Shown: positions 1-6,537 of the stretch, in pieces
Position numbering within the stretch: position 1 is the stretch's first letter
Layout: each line of letters starts with the position of its first letter
NCBI GenBank assembly: GCA_023426375.1
Contig: JAFAAV010000065.1
Location: 1 to 11,768, forward strand
Origin: Actinomycetes bacterium
Lineage (GTDB): Bacteria; Actinomycetota; Actinomycetes; Actinomycetales; Micrococcaceae
Length of the DNA stretch: 11,768 bases
Direction of reading: 5' to 3'
Notes under the pieces: model-generated
The model's database searches: none
Told to the model about the DNA's origin: nothing
The model's input: the letters and a program-made list of their open reading frames with translations, nothing else
Translations under genes and position numbers: made by a program

Positions 1-2180
1 AGTTTCCACGCACGCTCTGCCCACCGTGCGTGGTGCTCGCGGTCCGAACACCCGTGACACGGGTGAGAGCGTAGGGCGCGGCGAAGATCTTCGATCTTGC
101 GGTCCCTGGCAGAGGTTCCCCGGTCGAAGCGAATGGTGTGTCCGCCGCTGCGTTCACGTGCCGGACGGTGTTCTCGCAGTGCGGCTCGCACCGTGGAGGC
201 GAGATCCTTGCGCTCCTGAGGCGACCGTCCTGAGAACCGCTTGGGGATCTTGACCTTGGACTCGGGTTCCAGGGAACCGTCCAGATCGTTGACTCCCACG
301 CGGCGCAATTTGCCGTCCAGGGTGAGGATGTGGGGACGCGGATCAAACGGGTGCTCGTCCGCCTTGACGACCACGGCGTAGCCCGCGTTGCGGCCCTGGG
401 GAATGTCGATGACGTCACCGGGTAGCAGATCCTGGAGGGACACCGCGGCGTCGTTGCGTTGCCGTGCGGAACGGGACTTGGTCGCCGATTTCTCGAGACC
501 GTTGAGTTCGCGCCGCAGCCTTGCGTACTCCGTGAAATCCCCGAGGTGGCATGCCATGGCCTCCCGGTACGCCTCAAGAGTCTTCTCCTGGGATCGCACG
601 CGCTTAGCGATGCCCACCACGGATCGGTCCGCCTGGAACTGCGCGAACGAGGTTTCCAGGATGGACCTCGATCGCTTGGCGCCGTAGCGGGCGATCAGGT
701 TGGTGGACATGTTGTACGTGGGGCTGAAACTGGAGTTCAGCGGATAGGTCCGTTTCGATGCGAGGCCGGCCACGGCCTGCGGATTCATCCCGTCACGCCA
801 CAGCACCACCGCGTGACCTTCTACGTCGATTCCTCGACGTCCCGCGCGTCCCGTGAGCTGGGTGTACTCACCGGGGGTGATATCAACCCTCGATTCACCG
901 TTGAACTTATCCAGTCGTTCCAACACCACGGAACGGGCGGGCATGTTGATGCCAAGGGCCAGCGTCTCGGTGGCGAACACGGCTTTCACGAGTCCCTGGG
1001 CGAACAGCTGTTCGACCACTTCCTTGAACACCGGGAGCATGCCTGCGTGGTGAGCGGAGATGCCGCGCACCAGGCCGTCGTACCAGTCGTGGTAGTTCAA
1101 CGCAGCCAGGTCCGCGGTAGTCATGTGTGAGGTTGCCTCGGCCACGTAGGCGCGAATCGTCTTCTGTTCCTCGGGCGTGGTCAACCACAGGTCCGCGGCG
1201 ACGCACTGGGCCACGGCGGCGTCGCACCCGGCGCGAGAGAAGATGAAGGTGATCGCCGGCAGCAGAGCTTCCGCGTCCAAGCGTCGGAGTAGGTGCGGAC
1301 GGGAGATACGGTCCTGGCGCGCCACTCGCGGTTCGGAATGGTGCTGCCCACGGCGGCGTCGGCCGCGGTGATTGGGACCGCGACCTCCCCCGCGACCACC
1401 GCGAGGGTGTTGAGCGCGGAACAGCCGCAACAATTCGGGATTGACCGCTGGTTCGTCGGCACCGGGCTCGGCCTGGCGTTCGGCGGCTTCTTCCACGGTG
1501 TCGTCCACGAACAGGTCCAGCAGCTGAGGGCCTACCTGCACGTGCTGCCACAACGGGACCGGGCGGTGCTCGGAAACCACCACGTCCGTGTGGCCGCGTA
1601 CCTGATGCAGCCACGCCCCGAATTCTTCCGCGTTGGACACGGTGGCCGACAGCGACGCCAACTGAACGTGCTCCGGCAAGTGGATGATGACTTCTTCCCA
1701 CACAGCACCGCGGAAACGATCGGCCAAATAGTGCACCTCGTCCATGACCACGAATCCCAAGTTGGTCAGGGTCGAGGAATCCGCATACAGCATGTTCCGC
1801 AGGACTTCCGTGGTCATGACCACGATCTCGGCCTCGGAATTGACCGAAGTGTCCCCGGTCAGCAGTCCCACGCGATGGCTACCCCACCGGCGGGAGAACT
1901 CATGGAATTTCTGGTTGCTCAGAGCTTTGATGGGCGTGGTGTAAAACGCCTTGCGCCCCTGGGCGAGGGCCAGGTGAATGGCGAACTCCCCCACCACGGT
2001 CTTACCGGCACCCGTGGGCGCAGCAACCAGAACCCCGTGCCCCTGTTCGAGTGCTCTACAACCCTCGGTCTGGAACGGGTCGAGTTCGAAATCCAGCAGC
2101 TGTTCAAACGCCGCGAGTTCGGTGTTCGCGTGGGCTGCACGAGCCTTGGCGGCCAAGAAACGGTCGGCGTGTGAAGACAT
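1..2180 (-). CDS. helY: HelY, Ski2-like DEVH-box superfamily 2 helicase, 3' end outside window
   Basis: One open frame runs from ATG at 2180 off the window edge: 726 codons with no stop. M. tuberculosis HelY is about 906 residues, so roughly 180-200 C-terminal residues are missing here. Visible motifs in order are Walker A APTGAGKT (54-61), TTPIKALSNQ (81-90), LLTGD (106-110), Walker B DEVH (147-150), SAT (178-180), FSRAGC (314-319) and motif VI QLTGRAGRRG (441-450). A Gly/Arg-rich low-complexity linker (about 259-280) separates the two RecA-like lobes. Near the edge is a CHGC motif (Cys708, Cys711), typical of actinobacterial HelY. By family this is an ATP-dependent RNA/DNA helicase; its substrate is not known. 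An in-frame TAG four codons upstream makes ATG 2180 the furthest upstream start. No good Shine-Dalgarno is seen. It follows tatC by 58 nt, the same order as in M. tuberculosis. Confidence 0.95.
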   Translation of the reverse strand, partial: MSSHADRFLAAKARAAHANTELAAFEQLLDFELDPFQTEGCRALEQGHGVLVAAPTGAGKTVVGEFAIHLALAQGRKAFYTTPIKALSNQKFHEFSRRWGSHRVGLLTGDTSVNSEAEIVVMTTEVLRNMLYADSSTLTNLGFVVMDEVHYLADRFRGAVWEEVIIHLPEHVQLASLSATVSNAEEFGAWLHQVRGHTDVVVSEHRPVPLWQHVQVGPQLLDLFVDDTVEEAAERQAEPGADEPAVNPELLRLFRAQHPRGGRGGGRGPNHRGRRRRGQHHSEPRVARQDRISRPHLLRRLDAEALLPAITFIFSRAGCDAAVAQCVAADLWLTTPEEQKTIRAYVAEATSHMTTADLAALNYHDWYDGLVRGISAHHAGMLPVFKEVVEQLFAQGLVKAVFATETLALGINMPARSVVLERLDKFNGESRVDITPGEYTQLTGRAGRRGIDVEGHAVVLWRDGMNPQAVAGLASKRTYPLNSSFSPTYNMSTNLIARYGAKRSRSILETSFAQFQADRSVVGIAKRVRSQEKTLEAYREAMACHLGDFTEYARLRRELNGLEKSATKSRSARQRNDAAVSLQDLLPGDVIDIPQGRNAGYAVVVKADEHPFDPRPHILTLDGKLRRVGVNDLDGSLEPESKVKIPKRFSGRSPQERKDLASTVRAALREHRPARERSGGHTIRFDRGTSARDRKIEDLRRALRSHPCHGCSDREHHARWAERAWK

Positions 2181-2238
2181 GAGTCCAGCCTACGGCGTAG
2201 CGCGGACACCCATAAATCAGCGGGGTGTGGTTCCGCTG

Positions 2239-3135
2239 CTAGCCCATCTTGCGGAGGTCCTCCGCGGAGGTGGCACTGTCCGCGGTCAATCCCGTTGCGG
2301 CTTCACGCTTGGCCGCCTTCTTGGCGCGCCTGCGATCCAGGAAGAGACAGAGTCCCACGGCAACGAAGAACAACACGAGCAACGGGATGGCCAGGTACAG
2401 CATGGTGACCGGGTCCGGACCGGGCGCCGCCATGGCCGAGATGACCAGCACGATGACCACCACCACGCGCCAGGATTTCAGGACCGTGCGCCCGGAGAGC
2501 AGGCCCAGCATGTTGAGCCCCACCAGGAACACCGGAATCACGCAGGCCACACCGAAGGTGAGAATCAACTGGAGGAAGAACCGCAGGTACTGGTTGGCTT
2601 CCACGAAGTTCGCGCCGCCCTCGGGGGTGAACGCGGTCAGGGCGTACACCGCCGCGGGCAATGCGGTGATGGCCAATGCACAACCGCCGACGAACAGTGG
2701 AATGGCCGCCGCCAGGAACCCCATGGCATAGCGGCGCTCGTGTTTGTGGAGAGCAGGGGTGATGAACGCCCACAATTGGTACAGCCACACGGGCGAGGCG
2801 AAGATCACACCCAGCACCAGGGCCACCTCGACCATGATGTTGAAGGAGCCGCCCACCGACGAGTAGTTGATGGTCGCGGTCCGGCCCGAGTCCGCGAGTC
2901 GCTGCAGCGGTTCGGTGATGTACTGCATGAACGGGTTGTAAACCATGAACCCCGCGACCGCACCCAGCACGGCCGCAATGGCCGACTTGATCAGCCGGTT
3001 GCGCATTTCGCGCAGGTGTTCCTTCAGCGCCATCTGGGCCTGAGGATTGTTCCTGCGCGACGAGTTCTTCTTGCGGGACCGGCGCTCTTTACGGCGCGAA
3101 GGATCCCGCAGCGACTTGGAATCAGTGGCAGACAT
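2239..3135 (-). CDS. tatC: TatC, Sec-independent twin-arginine translocase receptor subunit
   Basis: 298 residues. TatC is the membrane receptor that recognises twin-arginine signal peptides and, with TatA, exports folded proteins. After a very basic N-terminal extension (about 1-34) comes the hallmark HLREMRNRL (40-48), then six likely membrane segments near 50-68, 99-120, 137-165, 185-208, 222-238 and 242-264. The signal-peptide-binding loop WAFITPALHKHERR contains Phe124 and Glu133, equivalent to E. coli F94 and E103. The TM5-6 region has PGPDP with Asp241. The membrane Glu of E. coli TM4 (E170) aligns with Val199. The tail after 267 is basic and cytoplasmic. ATG 3135 is the furthest upstream start, with in-frame TAG just before it and only a weak AGG ahead. 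Met35 is an alternative that would give a family-average length, but basic extensions are common in actinobacterial TatC. It lies 97 nt downstream of tatA. Confidence 0.96.
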   Translation of the reverse strand: MSATDSKSLRDPSRRKERRSRKKNSSRRNNPQAQMALKEHLREMRNRLIKSAIAAVLGAVAGFMVYNPFMQYITEPLQRLADSGRTATINYSSVGGSFNIMVEVALVLGVIFASPVWLYQLWAFITPALHKHERRYAMGFLAAAIPLFVGGCALAITALPAAVYALTAFTPEGGANFVEANQYLRFFLQLILTFGVACVIPVFLVGLNMLGLLSGRTVLKSWRVVVVIVLVISAMAAPGPDPVTMLYLAIPLLVLFFVAVGLCLFLDRRRAKKAAKREAATGLTADSATSAEDLRKMG

Positions 3136-3176
3136 ACGAACCTATGCGTTGAGTTGGACCACACCGAGGTGCACAA

Positions 3177-3204
3177 CCGGGCCGAACCAAACGGCTCGGC
3201 CCGG
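3177..3204 (-). terminator. GC-rich hairpin between tatA and tatC (attenuator or processing site)
   Basis: Perfect 9-bp inverted repeat: 3177-3185 (ccgggccga) pairs with 3196-3204 (tcggcccgg) across a 10-nt loop. It sits in the 97-nt gap after the tatA stop. On the coding strand it is followed by TTGTG rather than a run of T, so it is not a strong intrinsic terminator. Partial termination or mRNA 3'-end protection, making TatA more abundant than TatC, is inference. Confidence 0.5.
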
Positions 3205-3232
3205 GCATTGTGTACTGGAAGTTCCCCGCGGA

Positions 3233-3571
3233 CTACGCGCTGGGTCGCTGGTTGGGATCAACCTGGTTGTTCGGCTGAGCAGTAGTCTGCCCGGCTGATT
3301 GGCCAGGAGCGACCGGCCCGTTGTTCACGGTATTGGGCGTGGTGGGGTTCTGCGGCTGCGAGATGTTCTGGCCATCCGAAACCGGCTGGCCGTTGACGGT
3401 GACGTTGTCGTCCTCGCCGTCCTTCTTCATCTCCTTGACCTCGGACTTGAAGATTCGCATGGACTGGCCCAGGCTGCGCGCCATGCCCGGAAGCTTGGGG
3501 GCACCGAACAGCAGCAGGATCACCACGAGGATGAGAATGATGGTGAGGGGGCTGTCAAACAAGCGGCCCAT
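3233..3571 (-). CDS. tatA: TatA, twin-arginine translocase pore-forming subunit
   Basis: 112 residues. TatA oligomerises in the cytoplasmic membrane to let folded Tat substrates pass after TatC binds them. The sequence has the short N-terminal membrane helix (about 9-21), the hinge FGAPKLP (22-28), an amphipathic helix (about 29-50) containing GQSMRIFKSEVKEM, and then a disordered tail rich in Asn, Gln, Pro and Thr (58-112) with no charged clusters. The start is well supported by GGAAAGGA at 3579-3586 with 7 nt spacing. The first 17 nt overlap the end of the upstream membrane-protein gene, implying translational coupling. No tatB is visible, and many actinobacteria keep it elsewhere. TatA rather than TatB is supported by position beside tatC, the short amphipathic helix, and similarity of the N-terminus to actinobacterial TatA. 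Confidence 0.95.
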   Translation of the reverse strand: MGRLFDSPLTIILILVVILLLFGAPKLPGMARSLGQSMRIFKSEVKEMKKDGEDDNVTVNGQPVSDGQNISQPQNPTTPNTVNNGPVAPGQSAGQTTAQPNNQVDPNQRPSA

Positions 3572-3935
3572 GGTGGAGTCCTTTCCGTTCAGCCCGGCGA
3601 AGGTCGGACAGCCGTTGGGGCTGGCCCTTGGCTTCCTTGCGGTTCATGCGGCGGATGAGCCGGGCTGTTTGTCGTTGATCGCGACCGCTCGAATAGGCGG
3701 CGCGGGCCGAGTTCACCGGGGTGAACACGGCAGGTTCAGCGGGTGTGCGCAGCGGTTGTGACGTTCCCTGGGCTGCGGCGTTCCACCGCACCGTGAAGTC
3801 TTCGGCGAAGGCCTCGACCTCACGCAATGCGGGTAAGGCCTTCTTGGTGACCAGTCCCCACACCGCTCCCACGATGAACGCGAGACTGACCAGGACCAGA
3901 ACGGTCCACAGCACAATCCACATCCACCACAGCAT
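3555..3935 (-). CDS. Small single-pass membrane protein of unknown function
   Basis: 126 residues, not recognised as a named family. A Trp-rich hydrophobic N-terminus (about 3-29, WWMWIVLW onward) forms one membrane segment ending in Lys31-Lys32, so the positive-inside rule predicts a cytoplasmic C-terminal part. A short amphipathic stretch (33-50, ALREVEAFAEDF) follows, then a Pro/Ala linker (about 56-80). The tail is strongly basic (84-119, many Arg/Lys), reading like a docking or nucleic-acid/phospholipid-binding tail; that is inference. It starts 29 nt after the pafBC stop, and its last 17 nt overlap tatA, placing it in the pafBC-tat operon. The start is ATG at 3935 behind a GGGG-containing stretch, a moderate ribosome site. 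Composition matches the neighbours, with no sign of transfer. A role linked to Tat is only suggested by the overlap. Confidence 0.85.
   Translation of the reverse strand: MLWWMWIVLWTVLVLVSLAFIVGAVWGLVTKKALPALREVEAFAEDFTVRWNAAAQGTSQPLRTPAEPAVFTPVNSARAAYSSGRDQRQTARLIRRMNRKEAKGQPQRLSDLRRAERKGLHHGPLV
3579..3586 (-). promoter_or_regulatory. Shine-Dalgarno site of tatA
   Basis: GGAAAGGA on the coding strand, 7 nt before ATG 3571. It lies just upstream of the terminal codons of the preceding membrane-protein gene and fixes the tatA start inside that gene. Confidence 0.75.
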
Positions 3936-3964
3936 GGACCCCAGTATAGGGCCGAGTCGGCACC

Positions 3965-6085
3965 CTAACCTTGAGTTCCGTCCGTGAAGAGGCTGTTATT
4001 TATCCACTGTTCAACTGCGTGAACCACCTCGGGTGGGGAAGCCACGGCCACGTGCCCCGCATGTCGGGTCACGAGCGAGCTCAGTGCCTCCACCGTGGGG
4101 AAATCGACTTCGGCCGCCACGTATTCGGGCAGTTGCTTTGGGCCCCGAGATCCGGTGTTGCCCGTGGTCACCGTGATGGGTGGTTCGTCGCTGGGTGGCA
4201 GTTCAACGGTCGCGGCGCGCTTGGCATGGTAGTGCTCCACAATCCACCGGCCACGACGATCGGTCACGAGCACCGCTTGCACGGGACGGCGCTTCTCCGG
4301 ATACAAACTGGTGCGGGTTTCGGTTTCCATGCGCGGATGCGCTTGGGCCTCCCCCATGTCCTCGCAGCTGAGAATGCAGTCCGCGCGGAACGTTCGGGGC
4401 CCCTTGGCGTTGAGGCACCAGCCGCGCACGTACTGGTGGCCGTCCGAGGAAACGATGCGCACGGGGTCCACGAGCCGTTCGGTGACCTCGTCCCGTGAAG
4501 CCACCACGTACCGGATCTTCACTCGCCGGTTGTTCGCGATCGCCTCACGCACCCGTCCCACTAACTCCGTGTCCTCGGGAACGGGCTCGGTGGGTTGGTC
4601 CGGGGCGGCCAGCGCGTCCGCGAGGGGAAGGGCATCAGCTGCGGTCGCCACTTTGCGCATGGTGGAACGGACGACGTCGCTGTTGCCGCCCGGTAGCGCC
4701 TGGAGGGTTTGCAGCCCCATGAGCAAAGCGCTGGCCTCCGGCACCGTGAGCCGTACGGGTTCGGAGAGTTCTTGGGCGTTGCCCAAATAGATGTGGCCGT
4801 CGTCCCAGGAGGCATCGATCAGTTGATCGGGCATGTGACCGGGCCGCCCGCACACGAACAACGTCTGCAGATCCGCAATCAGTTCCTGGTCGGTGATGCC
4901 GAAGTGTCGCGCCGTCTCCTCAAGCTGTGCGCCCTGGTGGGAATACACGTGCCGCACGATGTGCAGGAGTCTGGCCAGGTGTTGCTCGGTGCTGGCCTTG
5001 GCGGCGCCGTTACGACGCTGTTTGCCCCAGGTAACCTGCACCCCACCGACCCGGTCCTGGAATTTCCGTGCCTCTGCCAAGCGACGTTCCACGGCGCGAG
5101 CCACGGCTCGCTGAGTGCTCAAATCGGCTCCGGCCGCGGTGGCGACGCGAGCGTCGGGGCCAGCGGCACACACGTGCTCGGCGGCTCCTTCGGTGTCCGG
5201 AACGGCCAGCAGCACGGCGTCGAAACCGTCGGGTAGGTGCGGGTCCTCATCGGTGAGTGGCGTGGCGATCTGGCGCAGGAGTTGAGCCGCCCCCTGGCGC
5301 ACGTACACCGTGACGTGCACGCGCGTGGGCGGGTGGACCATGCGGGCGAGCTGGCCGCCCATGGAGAAATCTTCGGGCGGCTGGAAACTGTCCCGGGTGA
5401 TGGCCACCTCGGAGATGATCCTGGAGAGTCGGAAGGTGCGTTCGGCTTGCCGATCCTCGTCCCAACCTGCCAGGTACCACGCACCGAACCGAGAACCCAC
5501 GCCCCAGGGTTGGACCGTGCGTCGGCTGTACGCGCCGGTGCGATCCACGTAGTCGAAACGCACCGTGCGGTGGCTCAGAACCGCGGACAGCAACGGTTCG
5601 AACGCGGGGTCGGCCACGGCCACGGTGGGCTGGACGTCACGGCCCGGAGCGGCCTCGTGGGAAAGGGCCGGCTCGAGCTTGTCCAGGGCCCGGCGTGCCA
5701 GACGATCCTGGGCGGCGTCGTTCCAAGCGTCGGCTGCGACAGCGAGAACCGCTGATTCCTCCGCGCTGAACTGAACCTGGGGCAGCCGGTAGGAGCCGCG
5801 GGACACGCGATAGCGCGGGGCCAATTGCGCGTCCGAGGCCCAGGGATCATCGTCCGGGATTTCCTCGACCGGATACCCCAGGGACCGCAGGTGCGATTTG
5901 TCGCGCTCGAACATCCGCTCGAACGCGTCGTGGCTTCCGGCCTTGTGGTACCCGGGAACGATCTCCCGCAATTGATCGCGCGTGTATCCGCTCTCGCGGT
6001 CCAACAGCGCTATGAGCAGGTTGAGGAGCCGCTCCGCCGACGCTGCAGTGGAGCGGCCCGACACCGAACCTGAGGATGGGGGCAT
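3965..6085 (-). CDS. pafBC: PafBC, fused WYL-domain DNA-damage-response transcriptional activator
   Basis: 706 residues, about twice the usual WYL regulator, because PafB and PafC are joined in one chain as in Arthrobacter. PafB half: winged helix-turn-helix (about 14-100), then WYL domain 1 with Trp203-Tyr204-Leu205 in the GAWYLAGWD context, preceded by the typical VRFDYVDRTG strand. The junction is near 345-365 (basic, Lys/Arg/Ala rich). PafC half: second HTH-like domain (about 366-440), then WYL domain 2 with Trp556-Cys557-Leu558, Cys being common here in PafC proteins, and a WYL C-terminal extension to 706. In mycobacteria PafB and PafC form a heterodimer that activates LexA-independent DNA-damage genes, with the WYL domain proposed to sense single-stranded nucleic acid. 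The fusion should act alone. Its ATG directly abuts the TAA of the upstream FKBP gene with no clear Shine-Dalgarno, so translation is probably coupled. The gene name is historical; PafBC is not part of the tagging chemistry. Confidence 0.95.
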   Translation of the reverse strand: MPPSSGSVSGRSTAASAERLLNLLIALLDRESGYTRDQLREIVPGYHKAGSHDAFERMFERDKSHLRSLGYPVEEIPDDDPWASDAQLAPRYRVSRGSYRLPQVQFSAEESAVLAVAADAWNDAAQDRLARRALDKLEPALSHEAAPGRDVQPTVAVADPAFEPLLSAVLSHRTVRFDYVDRTGAYSRRTVQPWGVGSRFGAWYLAGWDEDRQAERTFRLSRIISEVAITRDSFQPPEDFSMGGQLARMVHPPTRVHVTVYVRQGAAQLLRQIATPLTDEDPHLPDGFDAVLLAVPDTEGAAEHVCAAGPDARVATAAGADLSTQRAVARAVERRLAEARKFQDRVGGVQVTWGKQRRNGAAKASTEQHLARLLHIVRHVYSHQGAQLEETARHFGITDQELIADLQTLFVCGRPGHMPDQLIDASWDDGHIYLGNAQELSEPVRLTVPEASALLMGLQTLQALPGGNSDVVRSTMRKVATAADALPLADALAAPDQPTEPVPEDTELVGRVREAIANNRRVKIRYVVASRDEVTERLVDPVRIVSSDGHQYVRGWCLNAKGPRTFRADCILSCEDMGEAQAHPRMETETRTSLYPEKRRPVQAVLVTDRRGRWIVEHYHAKRAATVELPPSDEPPITVTTGNTGSRGPKQLPEYVAAEVDFPTVEALSSLVTRHAGHVAVASPPEVVHAVEQWINNSLFTDGTQG

Positions 6086-6481
6086 TTAGCGGACGTCGAG
6101 CAGATCGACCACGAAGATCAGAGCCTCGTCAGGGCCGATGGCGCCGGGAGCGCCTCGCTTGCCGTAAGCCATCTCAGAAGGAATCTCCAGACGACGGCGG
6201 CCGCCCACCTTCATGCCCAGCAGACCTTGGTCCCAGCCCTGGATGACCTGGCCGATGCCCACGGTGAAGTCCAGGGGCTGATTACGGTTCCAGGAGGCGT
6301 CGAATTCTTCACCGCTCGAGTAGGTCACACCCACGTAGTGGCACGAAATGCTGTCGCCCGCCTTGGCCTCGCGGCCGGTGCCCGCGATCAGGTCGGTGAT
6401 GCGCAGTTCCGTAGGAACGGGATCCTGCGGGAAATCGATCTCCGGCTTGGAGCGATCCAAGTTGCGCTGTCCAAATGACAC
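6086..6481 (-). CDS. Cytosolic FKBP-type peptidyl-prolyl cis-trans isomerase
   Basis: 131 residues from GTG 6481: a single FKBP domain without signal peptide, catalysing cis-trans isomerisation of X-Pro bonds in the cytosol. Residues equivalent to the FKBP12 pocket are all present, numbered from the GTG: Tyr49 (HYVG), Phe60-Asp61, Phe72, Val79-Ile80, Trp83 (VIQGWDQG), Tyr106 (AYG) and Phe123. The ORF can start at ATG 6487, but GAAAGG (6490-6495) would then be only 2 nt away. GTG two codons on has 8 nt spacing and gives the N-terminus MSFGQR typical of actinobacterial homologues, so I chose GTG. It follows the FKBP lipoprotein gene by about 50 nt, and its TAA touches the pafBC ATG. Linkage with pupylation genes suggests co-expression, not a demonstrated role in pupylation. 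Confidence 0.95.
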   Translation of the reverse strand: MSFGQRNLDRSKPEIDFPQDPVPTELRITDLIAGTGREAKAGDSISCHYVGVTYSSGEEFDASWNRNQPLDFTVGIGQVIQGWDQGLLGMKVGGRRRLEIPSEMAYGKRGAPGAIGPDEALIFVVDLLDVR

Positions 6482-6489
6482 GATCATGG

Positions 6490-6495
6490 CCTTTC
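6490..6495 (-). promoter_or_regulatory. Shine-Dalgarno deciding the start of the cytosolic FKBP
   Basis: GAAAGG on the coding strand. It is 2 nt before ATG 6487, which is too close, and 8 nt before GTG 6481, which is optimal, so it supports the GTG start. Confidence 0.65.
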
Positions 6496-6504
6496 GTAGA
6501 ATCC

Positions 6505-6520
6505 GTCCCGAGAACGGGAC
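6505..6520 (-). terminator. Short hairpin between the two FKBP genes
   Basis: Perfect 6-bp stem gtcccg (6505-6510) with cgggac (6515-6520) around a 4-nt loop. It lies in the 50-nt gap after the lipoprotein stop and just upstream of the Shine-Dalgarno of the next gene. There is no T-run after it, so read-through is expected. It may be a weak attenuator or chance. Confidence 0.3.
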
Positions 6521-6537
6521 CTGTCCGATCGACTAGT

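Noticed and set aside
49..65. 17-bp odd palindrome with 8-bp arms (cacccgtg / cacgggtg)
   Set aside because: It falls in the helY codons for the conserved HPCHGC motif, so amino-acid constraint plus GC-rich codons explain it.
82..93. 12-bp perfect palindrome cgaagatcttcg
   Set aside because: It is inside helY coding sequence, single copy, with no partner site or promoter nearby; likely chance.
907..1701. Minus-strand open frame within the helicase, and a shorter one at 1181-1462, which might suggest a broken helicase
   Set aside because: They are other frames of the same strand. The helicase frame itself is uninterrupted from 2180 to the window edge, with all motifs in order, so there is no frameshift.
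2206..2228. Stem acaccc/gggtgt between tatC and helY as a terminator
   Set aside because: Only 6 bp with an 11-nt loop and no T-run; too weak to call.
1978..3285. 435-codon plus-strand open frame and other long plus-strand frames such as 1293-2174
   Set aside because: They lie antisense to helY, tatC and other recognised genes, have His/Gln/Arg-rich compositions with no motif, and come from high-GC codon bias on the opposite strand.
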